Positions 25,401 through 32,510 of a stretch of 39,288 nucleotides of DNA are shown here, one piece after another. Every line of letters starts with the position of its first letter. Position 1 is the first letter of the stretch. A program made the translations under genes and the position numbers. Below the pieces are notes generated by a model that had not been told where the DNA came from, made no database searches, and saw only the letters and a list, made by a program, of their open reading frames with translations. The DNA comes from a virus: positions 1 through 39,288 of the IMG/VR virus record IMGVR_UViG_3300023176_005370; one strand, 5' to 3'.

Positions 25401-25495
25401 TGATCTACTGTCTGTACTAAAGGCTCTTCACGCTCTTTTAGAGACAGAGACTGAGGTAAAGCTTTACCTGCCATCGTTAGACGGCCTGGATGATT
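22481..25495 (-). CDS. RNA polymerase beta C-terminus fused to beta-prime N-terminus (exon 2)
   Basis: Exon 2 encodes 1004 residues. Seven of them (NHPGRLT) precede the first Met and align with the conserved NDANRALMG region of beta. The beta part shows GYNHEDGIVIS and GDKITGLHGNKGVVS, with the active-site ED and Lys residues, then SRINLGQVLET and GYMEFLGLLGSNARKNLKEM, the beta C-terminal clamp. Without a break comes beta-prime: GGLFDVNITGG, PVIPPNMRPLARRG, NRAPTLMKTNILAMKA and the catalytic AADYDGDAMSMH (three Asp intact). It stops near GSITMTKPD; the rest of beta-prime is at 17624-19450. The N-terminal beta-prime zinc ribbon is not seen. Confidence 0.92.
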   Translation of the reverse strand, partial: NHPGRLTMAGKALPQSLSLKEREEPLVQTVDHTGTPYIKRMAGVFSSTSPVSGTVVEAKEKSIKIKTDDGQTHVEHLVDNLPFNMKGFHDDEPHNLKVGDRVEAGQLLAENNYTRNGNLAIGKNLHVGYIPYKGYNHEDGIVISRSAAESMTSNHASKFDYKVDKTTTLDLNKFQSAFGRKYKPAQLKGFAANGMPKKGRELHYGDIIWPILEEKQQSETDKLLGRLHKTMVAPYRDASLIWDHHEVGKIVDIDFTGKNIRIIVRSEKQLEMGDKITGLHGNKGVVSLIQEDHLMPHSRETGKPLDLLLNPASVTSRINLGQVLETAAGKIAQKTGKPYLVQNYAEENNIKKIRQELDKHGVSDTEEIYDPVTGKTIGSKVLAGPQYILKLDKTVDANYSARSVNGGYDNIGQPTKGGDEGAKSIGYMEFLGLLGSNARKNLKEMGTIKSEGGNLTDQADYWDRYVRGLPLPKPKTTFATKKFFDTLVGSGIDVSHRNGELSISPLTDEAILKRSSGELQNAKAVFQNQMKAEKGGLFDVNITGGLDGTKWSHFKLAEPMVNPIMEDPVVSMLGLKKKQFEDITAGKLAVKRKAKGFFDLIDTDSEKVVDTINVSAIQDMTKKADDSEPVVAGAAFKQMLSDIDTNDEVHRLKKMIPETKSVSKKNALVKRLKYLHGLSKQGYSDPSKAVMLHNLPVIPPNMRPLARRGNSLDITDVNQLYRDFYTINDGVNKLKDETLDFDPVLQEVRMDNYNSVKAIMANGDPTNYKTKKQGLKGLLRQIGGVGGPKTGYFHDKILKKKQDMSGRGTIYAAPDLGFNEAKIPKDQLWTMYEMHIKRDLAKKGYDPAKAKKAYEDKTEAAMASFNKMTNEVPIIINRAPTLMKTNILAMKAIPTEGKTIGLNILHLPGFAADYDGDAMSMHAPITEEAIREAKEKLMPANHLHDARKGYGSPMYAPGHEAILGSITMTKPDTKQKTVKFKTEAEALRALEAGEIQENTPITIG

Positions 25496-26427
25496 CTTTT
25501 ATATTCGATTAAGGTCGTTACTGCTTAATCCGCGTATTTCCAAACGTATCCCTTATAAGTCTTCCTCTTCCCTTTGCATACTTTTGTTATACAGGAAGGG
25601 TCCATACCTAGAGCTAGTGAAGCTTCTTTTATCGAATCGTATCTCGTAGATATTTCATCTTTTAAGGCTATTACAGGTTTTCTAGTCTTGGCCGTACGTT
25701 TAGCTATTGTAGAAGCAGATTGTACATGACCTAATTTAGAAAGCCTCATCTTATCTCTAGTCTCCGTAGACACTGGAGGTAGTTTACGCCCCCGCCTACT
25801 TATACTCATATTACGTTTGGTCTCTTCGGTATGATTACCCCAGCTCTTACCTGTACGTCTGCGAGAGACTTCCTCCCTAGCGTACTTATACAAGTGGCTA
25901 CTTTGAGTCCGACCTACGCACATCATATTCCATGCATACGTCAGAGAGTCATTGTCTGGGTGCATTTTAGCTAAGAGCCAATGTGCTAAAAAATGTTCAC
26001 GAGCAGTTAATGCTACTAAGTTTGTCGGAGAATCATCTCCTCCTAAGCACCTAGGCTTTATATGATGTATCTCTACATATCCTTGATACTCAGATAGTCT
26101 TGCATTATCTATCAATTCGTTATATATTCTTTCGTAATTCATACTTACTTCGCTGCTTTACGTTACCGTAAAGAATAGACTATATCTTCACCCGTTCTGG
26201 GTGCCCACCACTTCGAGTCACTTGACTCTACTCCGTCTCCGGATAGTCGTTGAACGTTCTCCATAGCAAATGCCTTAGGAGCTTCGCTGCTGATTGTCCC
26301 GCTATGTCCTTATTTTAAAACCTTTGTACCTTCTTTCGAAAATACCGTGGTTAAGAACACCAAGGATATCCCAGCAATTCAATGGGTTTTCACTTATAGA
26401 TTCCTCTATAAGGCAGCTAATCAATTA
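25496..26427 (-). ncRNA. Group I self-splicing intron in the RNA polymerase gene
   Basis: A 932-nt intron. P1 is visible: exon CAGU plus intron UAA pair with UUAGCUG, with a U-G pair at the 5' splice site. Intron GAUU can pair with exon 2 AAUC (P10), and the last intron base is G. Core elements on the minus strand are P (AATTGCTGGGATATCC, 26379-26364), Q (AATCAGCAGCGAAGC, 26295-26281), R (GTTCAACGACTATCCGG, 26255-26239) and S (AAGATATAGTC, 26188-26178); R and S pair as P7 (GACTAT/ATAGTC). Splicing gives PFFNS-NHPGRLTM, aligning without gaps to bacterial PFLEHNDANRALM. An HNH gene lies after S. Confidence 0.93.
25525..26142 (-). CDS. Intron-encoded HNH homing endonuclease with NUMOD-type modules
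   Basis: A 205-residue protein inside the group I intron, starting shortly after the S element. The HNH core is YVEIHHIKPRCLGGDDSPTN followed by LVALTAREHFLAHWLL. Next come Arg/Lys-rich repeated modules (NMSISRRGRKLPPVS, MRLSKLGHVQSAS) typical of NUMOD DNA-binding segments, and a C-terminal helix-turn-helix-like SIKEASLALGMDPSCITKVC ending KGYVWKYAD. It probably cuts intronless alleles of the polymerase gene, causing intron homing. The start lacks a strong ribosome site, as is common for intron genes. Confidence 0.9.
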   Translation of the reverse strand: MNYERIYNELIDNARLSEYQGYVEIHHIKPRCLGGDDSPTNLVALTAREHFLAHWLLAKMHPDNDSLTYAWNMMCVGRTQSSHLYKYAREEVSRRRTGKSWGNHTEETKRNMSISRRGRKLPPVSTETRDKMRLSKLGHVQSASTIAKRTAKTRKPVIALKDEISTRYDSIKEASLALGMDPSCITKVCKGKRKTYKGYVWKYAD

Positions 26428-27972
26428 ACTGTTGAAGAATGGAACCATGTTGGTGGTTACCGTATACATATCAGATCCGGCTGGAATCCAATATTGTACC
26501 TCGCTCTTATTTGCCTCTCTGAACTTACCCTTATATTGGGTCATTGTGGTCTTCTTGCCGTCTTTCCTCATTCCGTCTGGAAATCCTATTACGGAATTCA
26601 TCATCTCGTTAGATGACAGGTAGACTTCTTTGCCGCTTCTATCCAATACTCGAGCATACATATTACCCTCGCTGTCTCGACGTGCTGTCATTGTGAAACG
26701 CTGATCGATACCGGCCATGGCAGATTCAGGGGTACGGGAAGGATCCAATATACCTAAATGCGATGGGTCGACGTTACGCGCTTCGTCCGGTACGCCCTTC
26801 TCAGAAGCGATACCGCCGTAGCCCGGTCCGATTACAGTAGCCTTACCTACGTTCTCGATAGATTCAATAGGATTGGTTTCACTAGGGGGAGACGCTAGAG
26901 TACTGTTGTTGATAAAGTTTGTATATACCTTATTGAAAGGCTTAGCGCCTAGAACAGAACGGATCTTAGGATCGTTCTTATCCACTTTATCCAGCGAGCG
27001 CTGAATGTTTTTGATCGGGCCTGTTACATTCTCATTGCCTTTAGCAAAGTGAGAGCTGATGAAATCAGGTAGGCCTAGTACGCGTTTGAACTGCAGGCTG
27101 TCTCGGTTATCTTCTGCACGCTCACCTCTCTTGATATCGATGATGTTCTTACAAGAAAGAAGAATCGTCTCGGCAGTGATATGAGAGAAGCTTTTACCTA
27201 GAGTAGTCTGGGTCGTATCGACGTCTAATTTAGAATTCTGAAGGGCCTCTTTAAGGGCTTCTGCTTTATCTTCGATAGATAGAGATTTATCCTGAATACG
27301 CTTATTAACCATCTTGCTATATAAGCTATTGATTACTTTAGTGTCTCGACCCTGGGCGTCCTTCATATTCGGCTCTACTATATCCTTAGGGATGTAGCGC
27401 TCGATAGTTGCACGGTCTAATCCGAATACTTTGGTCAGTAATACGAATAGACTTAGACCGCTGGACTTAGATCCACCTGCACGAATCTTGAATAATAAAG
27501 TCTCAGGCTCTAGGATAATCGATAAGCCAGCTCCGCTTCCAGTGTTGAAAGAGGATTCCAGTTCTCCGTTATCGCGACTGCGAGTATATACTCCAGGCTT
27601 AAGAACAACGAGATTAGCGACATTATAATTGTTTCCTTTATAAACCTGCGTATGCTTACCGGTCAATGCATAAGTATCAGCAAGACTGAAGTTCTTAACT
27701 GTATCGATAAGCTTATTAGTTTTCTTGTCGTACATCTTAACTGTACCGCGAACTGGGTACGTTAGAGACTTACTACGAAGAATAGCATCTTTCTCGTCTT
27801 TATGATCGAAAAACTTCTTATCGGCATGAACATCTTCTACTTCAATGCGGTAGTTGGCGTTCTCTATAGGAAATGTCGAAGAGATACCTTCGATCATCGC
27901 CTTGTCCGTTCTATCGTTTATCTCATGAGGACTTGAAAAGATAGGTATTAAATCACTGGCCTTCTTGGGCAT
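26428..27972 (-). CDS. RNA polymerase beta N-terminal part (exon 1)
   Basis: Exon 1 encodes 515 residues of beta. The region TYPVRGTVKMYDKKTN ... ADTYALTGKHTQVYKG ... LVVLKPGVYTRSRDNGELES corresponds to the beta protrusion, where bacteria have [22 protein letters not shown]. Later come DSLQFKRVLGLPDFISSHFA and the fork-loop region NPIESIENVGKATVIGPGYGG, DEARNVDPSHLGILDPSRTPES (bacterial REVHPTHYGRMCPIETPEG). The frame ends at TAA, the first intron codon, just before the conserved NDANRALMG segment. Spliced to exon 2 it gives a 1519-residue fusion. Overlaps the upstream gene by 20 nt. Confidence 0.9.
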
Positions 27973-28270
27973 TGTCCACTCCTTCGCCTCTACGTCTTTC
28001 TAGATATTTGATTACGATTGTATACATACCGGTAGTGGCAGAGATAGATTCTTTCTGATCTAGGATAATGATGTCGCCGGTATTATCGATACCGCGAGTC
28101 AAAAGACCTTCGATCATGTTCTTATCGTCTTCATCACCGGTTCCGCCCATCTGAAAGTAATCTACTCGATACAGATAGTCAGAAGTGTTAGGACCCGTGG
28201 CGGGTCCTATAGGTAGTAGTTCCGGAGTTCCGGTATCGGGCTTCTTGGCGCCCGCTAATAGATCATTCAT
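27953..28270 (-). CDS. Small unknown protein between portal and polymerase
   Basis: A 105-residue protein. A Pro/Gly-rich start (KKPDTGTPELLPIGPATGP) is followed by a compact mixed region (MIEGLLTRGIDNTGDIIILD, MYTIVIKYLERR) and a short acidic tail. It overlaps the portal by 4 nt and the polymerase exon 1 start by 20 nt, so all three are coupled. It could be a small virion or polymerase-associated protein; no family recognised. Confidence 0.6.
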   Translation of the reverse strand: MNDLLAGAKKPDTGTPELLPIGPATGPNTSDYLYRVDYFQMGGTGDEDDKNMIEGLLTRGIDNTGDIIILDQKESISATTGMYTIVIKYLERRRGEGVDNAQEGQ

Positions 28271-29979
28271 TGAGAAGCTCCTTCTTCATCTCCAGGTTGT
28301 TCAGGATCTGGTTGCAAGTATTGCTGTACATACTGCATAACATGGGCGTACTTATTAGGATCAGATGTATGAAGCTGAATCAGCATTTGATTACGCTTCT
28401 CCTCATCTTTTTCTTCTAGAATCTTACGGGCTATTGCCATAACCTCTTCGCGGTAATCTTTATGTCCGTCATCATCTTCACCGTCAGATGTAGTATCTCT
28501 CATAGCCATGAATTCTGCGATCTCGACCTTATGCTTAGTCTTGATGCTCTCACCTGCCTTATTAATGATATCCTGAACGATCTTCTCACGCTCTTTATCG
28601 GGGTCGATATCGAATGCATTAAGAAGCGTATCAGAGGATACAAGCTGGCGCTGGTGTAACTCAAGGTATAATTGCTTCATCTGGTCGTTATCAGTAAGCT
28701 CGAATGGAATCAACTCTACGTCGACATCTTCGATACCTAAGTAGTTAGTTACCTGGTCCATGATCCAGTTCAGAAAGCGCTTAAGCTTACGAGTATACTG
28801 ATTCATGTTGTTCTCTAATAGTCGAAGACCTACTGTAGAGCTCGTCCAGTTAGTCTGTCCGGATAGTAGCTCGCGTGATACACCCATAGACATAAGTAGC
28901 TGCTCTTCTGCAAACTTAAGTTCTTGAGTAACCAGTAGAGACTTGCCTTGCCCGCCTAAATTTCCTACGCCAACCGGTACGGGCGACAATAGGATGTGGT
29001 TCGGATCCTGTTTGAACTTACGGAGTGCATCTCGTACGTTCATTGAGAAATTACTCATTGTCATCATAGACGCCGGATCGCCTGCATTCGTGCCCTGTTG
29101 AGGATATAGGATTCGCATCGGATTAAGATGCTCTAATGCTATCGCCTCGTTCGCCTTCTTCAGACATTCCATATTGAACACAGTAGAGTAATGAGATAGT
29201 AGAGGCGGGACTCCGAATCCTTCTACGATATCGCCCATAGACAGGGACTTCATATGATATAATTGTCCGCGACTGAACTTGAACGCCTTCTGTACCTTAA
29301 CCGCCTCGATGAACTCCCAAGGTAGTGTACAGATGTAGTGCGGATCGCCGGTAATGATCTTACGTTTGGTATCACCTGGGATGTTGTAGTAGTATTCAGT
29401 ATCGCCTGTAATAGGATTATCATTAATAGATATATTGTCAGGCTTCCATTTAACGATATTGATTCGACTTAAGTCTTTACTGGCGACGTCCACGCGCTCA
29501 TACGTCACTTGATGGTTACAGCTGGGACAGGTCCCGTGGAAACCCCACTTCTTCCAGATCGCATACCTACCGTCTAAAGCCTTGTTGGCACTATAAGAGG
29601 TCTCGCAGTACGGACACTTAAGGAATCTATCAATAGGGAAGTAGATAGAGTTGAAGCTATTGCCGTAGGCTTGGTAATCAAAGCCTGAGTCAGACATCTT
29701 CTCGATCAACCTAATCGATTCTATGATGTCTTCGTACTTATCGCGTAGCTTAGAATTAGGGCTATTCACGACGACGTCTGTAATAGGGTAGGTGGCCAGC
29801 TTACGTAGAACTTCAGTTACAGTAGGAGACTTAACTATAATGAATCGGGTCCACTTTAGTAGGTCATGGAAATTCTTAGGTAGGAACTGACCACTTACTG
29901 TATACGACGGGTTTGCATATGTACCCAGGTCGTACCTTCCGTAGGCACCTCCTGGAGTAGTAGGATGTACTCCGATCAT
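28267..29979 (-). CDS. Portal protein with zinc-ribbon insertion
   Basis: A 570-residue protein with portal-like order: an N-terminal region with FHDLLKWTRFIIVKSPTVTE, a middle with SMGDIVEGFGVPPLLSHY, a long helix-rich stem/clip region, LLMSMGVSRELLSGQTNWTS (typical of portals) and an acidic C-terminus. An insertion around residues 122-158 holds two CxxC pairs (KCPYCETS and TCPSCNHQ), likely binding zinc. The dodecamer would form the DNA channel at the capsid vertex. AGAGGAAC precedes the ATG. It heads the late operon driven by the motif at 30017. Confidence 0.82.
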   Translation of the reverse strand: MIGVHPTTPGGAYGRYDLGTYANPSYTVSGQFLPKNFHDLLKWTRFIIVKSPTVTEVLRKLATYPITDVVVNSPNSKLRDKYEDIIESIRLIEKMSDSGFDYQAYGNSFNSIYFPIDRFLKCPYCETSYSANKALDGRYAIWKKWGFHGTCPSCNHQVTYERVDVASKDLSRINIVKWKPDNISINDNPITGDTEYYYNIPGDTKRKIITGDPHYICTLPWEFIEAVKVQKAFKFSRGQLYHMKSLSMGDIVEGFGVPPLLSHYSTVFNMECLKKANEAIALEHLNPMRILYPQQGTNAGDPASMMTMSNFSMNVRDALRKFKQDPNHILLSPVPVGVGNLGGQGKSLLVTQELKFAEEQLLMSMGVSRELLSGQTNWTSSTVGLRLLENNMNQYTRKLKRFLNWIMDQVTNYLGIEDVDVELIPFELTDNDQMKQLYLELHQRQLVSSDTLLNAFDIDPDKEREKIVQDIINKAGESIKTKHKVEIAEFMAMRDTTSDGEDDDGHKDYREEVMAIARKILEEKDEEKRNQMLIQLHTSDPNKYAHVMQYVQQYLQPDPEQPGDEEGASQ

Positions 29980-30016
29980 AATTTAGTTCCTCTGCTTAAT
30001 CTAGTAAGATTTTAGT

Positions 30017-30032
30017 CTATAAACGTATTTTA
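30017..30032 (-). promoter_or_regulatory. Late-type promoter of portal/RNA polymerase operon
   Basis: The minus-strand sequence TAAAATACGTTTATAG lies about 40-55 nt upstream of the portal ATG and fits TAAAATAnnnnTAT. Ten bases further upstream is TGCCCGCCT, shared with the sigma-gene promoter at 37342. Confidence 0.6.
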
Positions 30033-30042
30033 CAATTCTTTC

Positions 30043-30055
30043 AGGCGGGCATTGG
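30043..30055. promoter_or_regulatory. Shared 13-bp control element, copy 1
   Basis: AGGCGGGCATTGG (plus strand) differs by one base from AGGCGGGCACTGG at 37366. Both lie 9-10 nt upstream of a TAAAATA motif on the minus strand and upstream of a plus-strand promoter, so it may be a -35-like element or the operator of a regulator acting on two divergent regions. Confidence 0.5.
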
Positions 30056-30080
30056 GGTTTTTCAACATTAAACTAAGAAG

Positions 30081-30089
30081 TGTTATAAT
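30081..30089 (+). promoter_or_regulatory. Early-type extended -10 promoter
   Basis: TGTTATAAT is a perfect extended -10 (TGnTATAAT). It is followed by AAGGTGTG, and lies 108 nt upstream of the gene at 30198, giving a leader of about 100 nt. Confidence 0.7.
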
Positions 30090-30135
30090 TAAGGTGTGTA
30101 GAGAGTACGCTAATTTCAATATTCATAGTGTATTC

Positions 30136-30150
30136 TGCTATAAGTAATAT
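30136..30150 (+). promoter_or_regulatory. Second early-type promoter
   Basis: TGCTATAAGTAATAT is an extended -10 close to the copy at 34400 (TGTTATAAGTAATAT), 48 nt upstream of 30198. With 30081 it forms a tandem pair. A small hairpin (GGGT...ACCC, 30156-30168) lies just downstream. Confidence 0.6.
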
Positions 30151-30197
30151 GTTATGGGTATTTAACCCTTTTCTATAACCAATGTGAGGAAATAACC

Positions 30198-30422
30198 ATG
30201 TCTAAAGACACTAACAAAACTCAAACTCGTGAAGAAGCACTAGAAAGCGTTGAGCAACAGGCCACGCTTAAGAGTCGTCTAATGACTCCTAAAGGTGCTG
30301 CAGTTGCGTTAGGCGTAACGGCTACAGCGGTAGGTATCGGCTACGGTATCCACAAGTACCGTCAAAGTAAGGCTAAGTCCGATGAGACTGTAATGTCTGA
30401 AACAACTGAAGCTGCCCAGTAG
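30198..30422 (+). CDS. Small protein with one hydrophobic segment
   Basis: A 74-residue protein. A charged N-terminus is followed by one hydrophobic stretch (AAVALGVTATAVGIGYGI, about residues 34-51), a basic patch and an acidic tail. It may sit in the inner membrane as a single-pass protein. GAGGAAATA precedes the ATG. It has two tandem promoters upstream and a terminator 10 nt downstream, so it is probably expressed strongly and alone. Function unknown. Confidence 0.65.
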   Translation: MSKDTNKTQTREEALESVEQQATLKSRLMTPKGAAVALGVTATAVGIGYGIHKYRQSKAKSDETVMSETTEAAQ

Positions 30423-30432
30423 GGTAGCTTCT

Positions 30433-30455
30433 AGAGAACCTCTAGGTTCTCTTTT
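30433..30455 (+). terminator. Rho-independent terminator
   Basis: AGAGAACC-TCTA-GGTTCTCT followed by TTT, directly after the small membrane-protein gene. Confidence 0.8.
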
Positions 30456-30468
30456 AGCAGAGGTAAGG

Positions 30469-31185
30469 ATGCAGAAATTTAGGTATATCAGTGATGTTCA
30501 TAATAGCTATATTGAAGGCGAGGAGGATTGCGTACTGATAGTAGCTGGTGACTGGACGGAGTTCAAGAAGGGCTCTGCAGTAACTCGAGTAGAGGAAACC
30601 TGTAAGCGGTTCAAGGCGGTAGTTCACGTCCCGGGTAATCATGAGTACTACGGAGGGTCTCTTACTAGATCCCTTAAATCGTTCAAAGAACGTACAGAAC
30701 ACATAGAGAACTATCATCTACTCGAAGATGAGACGATCGAATTCGGAGATGTACTCATCGCCGGGTGTACTATGTGGACGGATCTCTGGGGTTATGAACA
30801 ACACGACTTTCCTATGATGAATGACTATAAGTATATTCGTACAGGTCCTCAGGCGGATCCATATAAATGGAAAGCCCGGATCATCGATACTACGGCCAAG
30901 CATTGGGAATCGAAGAAGTTCTTAGAATCGATCGATACTGATAGGAAATGTATATTCGTCACTCATCATGCCCCAAGCGCTAAGAGTATCCACCGAGACT
31001 ATGAAGGCGATCCTTATAATCCATGTTATTTCACTGAGATGACACCTCGCCCGGACGTATGGGTTCACGGGCATGTGCATCAAGTGTGGGATTATCTTTT
31101 AGATGGCACAAGAGTATTGTGTAACCCGGTAGGGTATAACAGCGAGCAGACCTGGTTCGATCCGAACGCTTATTTTGAATTGTGA
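30469..31185 (+). CDS. Calcineurin-like metallophosphoesterase
   Basis: A 238-residue protein with the full motif set of the superfamily: SDVHNS (DxH), VAGDWTEF (GDx), HVPGNHEYY (GNHE), FVTHHAPS (H) and VHGHVHQVWD (GHxH). These residues bind two metal ions for hydrolysis of phosphate esters. Substrate cannot be told: nucleotides, RNA ends or phosphoproteins are all possible for phage members. AGAGGTAAGG precedes the ATG. It heads a short operon with a membrane protein and a small helical protein. Confidence 0.88.
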   Translation: MQKFRYISDVHNSYIEGEEDCVLIVAGDWTEFKKGSAVTRVEETCKRFKAVVHVPGNHEYYGGSLTRSLKSFKERTEHIENYHLLEDETIEFGDVLIAGCTMWTDLWGYEQHDFPMMNDYKYIRTGPQADPYKWKARIIDTTAKHWESKKFLESIDTDRKCIFVTHHAPSAKSIHRDYEGDPYNPCYFTEMTPRPDVWVHGHVHQVWDYLLDGTRVLCNPVGYNSEQTWFDPNAYFEL

Positions 31186-31192
31186 GAGTATT

Positions 31193-31387
31193 ATGTTAAA
31201 GAAGATTCTTTTCTGGCTAGCCATCGCGGCTCTAGCCTTTATTATGATTAGTTATGGGTTCGTTGCGTGGGTAATGCCTGTCGTAATGGCTTTCTATATC
31301 TGGATGGCTAAGTGGTCTATGATCACAGCTGCTATATTAATCGTACTTGTTGTACTTTGGATCTTTTGGAAATTGAGGAAACGATGA
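31193..31387 (+). CDS. Small membrane protein, two transmembrane segments
   Basis: The ATG at 31193 follows GAGAG and gives 64 residues. Two hydrophobic stretches are clear, ILFWLAIAALAFIMISYGFV and ITAAILIVLVVLWIFW, with a basic end (KLRKR). Size and topology resemble class II holins and small phage inner-membrane proteins, but no endolysin lies next to it, so a holin role is only possible. It overlaps the next gene by 4 nt. Confidence 0.65.
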   Translation: MLKKILFWLAIAALAFIMISYGFVAWVMPVVMAFYIWMAKWSMITAAILIVLVVLWIFWKLRKR

Positions 31388-31572
31388 AAGATACGTATTT
31401 TGAAGAGGCCAGGGAGGCCTTAGGATTGGCCGAACGACTAGGCCTACAGATCTCTGAAGTGCAATCACTTCAGAGTATCAATAGGAATGTCCGCGATGCC
31501 AATGAAGATATGAAGCCCTATTGGAAATCCAAAGGGCGTCAGATGATCGAGAGGATTAAAGCGAGAGCGTAA
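31384..31572 (+). CDS. Small helical protein
   Basis: The ATG at 31384 lies in an ATGA overlap and is preceded by TTGAGGAAAC, giving 62 residues. The product is charged and helical (YFEEAREALGLAERLG) with a basic C-terminus (MIERIKARA). A perfect 10-bp inverted repeat lies inside the coding sequence. Its end overlaps the convergent 310-residue gene by 17 nt. Function unknown. Confidence 0.6.
   Translation: MKDTYFEEAREALGLAERLGLQISEVQSLQSINRNVRDANEDMKPYWKSKGRQMIERIKARA
31452..31475 (+). repeat. Perfect 10-bp inverted repeat inside coding sequence
   Basis: CTCTGAAGTG-CAAT-CACTTCAGAG is a perfect stem with a 4-nt loop, about 100 nt before the convergent gene end. No T-run follows. It could slow or pause transcription or fold in the mRNA. 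Confidence 0.8.
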
Positions 31573-32488
31573 GCTGTCGTACGCGTACTTCTACGTCAGA
31601 GCTGATCTGTGCAGGAGTACCGTTCTTATCAGTTACTGTGATAGTGTTCGCGCCAGGACTGTATAGCCAGTAGAACTGGTTAACACCCTGTAGGAATACT
31701 TCACATGCATCGATCTGATTAACATTGATGTCAGAGCCGGCTAGGGGGATGACTAGATCACGAGGAGTACTACCCGTTAGCTCTACTACGTGATGTACGT
31801 AGTCCGCCTTAGCACTGGCTAGTGGGTTAGAGGTCTGCTCGAATGTCTTCATATATCGAAGAGTGATCATATCCTCTGATAAGGCTACAGAACGTTCCGG
31901 TACTACGATATCCATTAAGTGGATGGCTGAAGTACTAGGAGGAGACATGATGTAGCCTGCAGTAGCATCGTAATCAGGAGTGACCTGAGTGATGATATCT
32001 ACTTCTCGGATCTCCGATTCACCGGAAGGAACTCGAGAACTAGTGGTTGCATCAGTCGGGATTGCCCAGATCTCTGTACGACGAACGTAACCGTCCGTAC
32101 CTGGAGATACCGATACGTTGACACGGCGGGCTTCATCGTGCACGCCGATATATGGGACTTGTACATCTACAGAGCCGCTTACGGTAGTGAACCATGTCCC
32201 GAAGCCGTAGCCGATGTCGATATCCAGGCCGCCCGGTAGTTTATATTCACCCACGTATCCACCGCAGGTGGTGCGGGCAGGGTCGCCTACGCCACATAAG
32301 GCTAGGGCGGTAGAAGCAGCTGCCATCTCAGATCGGGCAGAACGTCCAGCAGAGTCATCTGCATTTCGCGCCAACAGGTTAATGTTATTCGCCAGGTTGG
32401 TCAGAGGTCGATTATCAACCTCGAAGTAATAAGGGTCAGAAGGAGTGTAGAACTGTACTACCTCTAACTGTTCAGTAATATTAGGCAT
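31556..32488 (-). CDS. Putative virion structural protein (tail/fibre-associated), isolated
   Basis: A 310-residue protein. The N-terminal 45 residues (QFYTPSDPYYFEVDNRPLTN, then a helix) resemble the start of phage baseplate or fibre-attachment proteins; the rest is beta-rich and Gly/Ser/Thr-rich (GYGFGTWFTTVSGSVDVQV), without an enzyme motif. GGAGG lies five bases before the ATG. It is the only minus-strand gene between 30 and 36 kb, surrounded by early-type genes, so it must have its own promoter; CGTTATAAT at 32542-32534 is a weak candidate. Confidence 0.6.
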   Translation of the reverse strand: MPNITEQLEVVQFYTPSDPYYFEVDNRPLTNLANNINLLARNADDSAGRSARSEMAAASTALALCGVGDPARTTCGGYVGEYKLPGGLDIDIGYGFGTWFTTVSGSVDVQVPYIGVHDEARRVNVSVSPGTDGYVRRTEIWAIPTDATTSSRVPSGESEIREVDIITQVTPDYDATAGYIMSPPSTSAIHLMDIVVPERSVALSEDMITLRYMKTFEQTSNPLASAKADYVHHVVELTGSTPRDLVIPLAGSDINVNQIDACEVFLQGVNQFYWLYSPGANTITVTDKNGTPAQISSDVEVRVRQLTLSL

Positions 32489-32498
32489 GGAGCCTCCT

Positions 32499-32510
32499 TG
32501 TTTGCAAACA
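32499..32510. promoter_or_regulatory. 12-bp perfect palindrome between divergent genes
   Basis: TGTTTGCAAACA is a perfect dyad in the 32-nt gap between the divergent genes starting at 32488 and 32521. Position suggests an operator controlling one or both; nothing shows which protein binds. Confidence 0.45.

Noticed and set aside
25496-26427. An intein in the RNA polymerase protein
   Set aside because: In-frame stops occur at both ends of the insertion and RNA elements of a group I intron are present, so removal must be at RNA level.
31193-31387. Definite holin call
   Set aside because: Two transmembrane segments fit, but no endolysin or spanin lies nearby, so only a membrane protein is supported.
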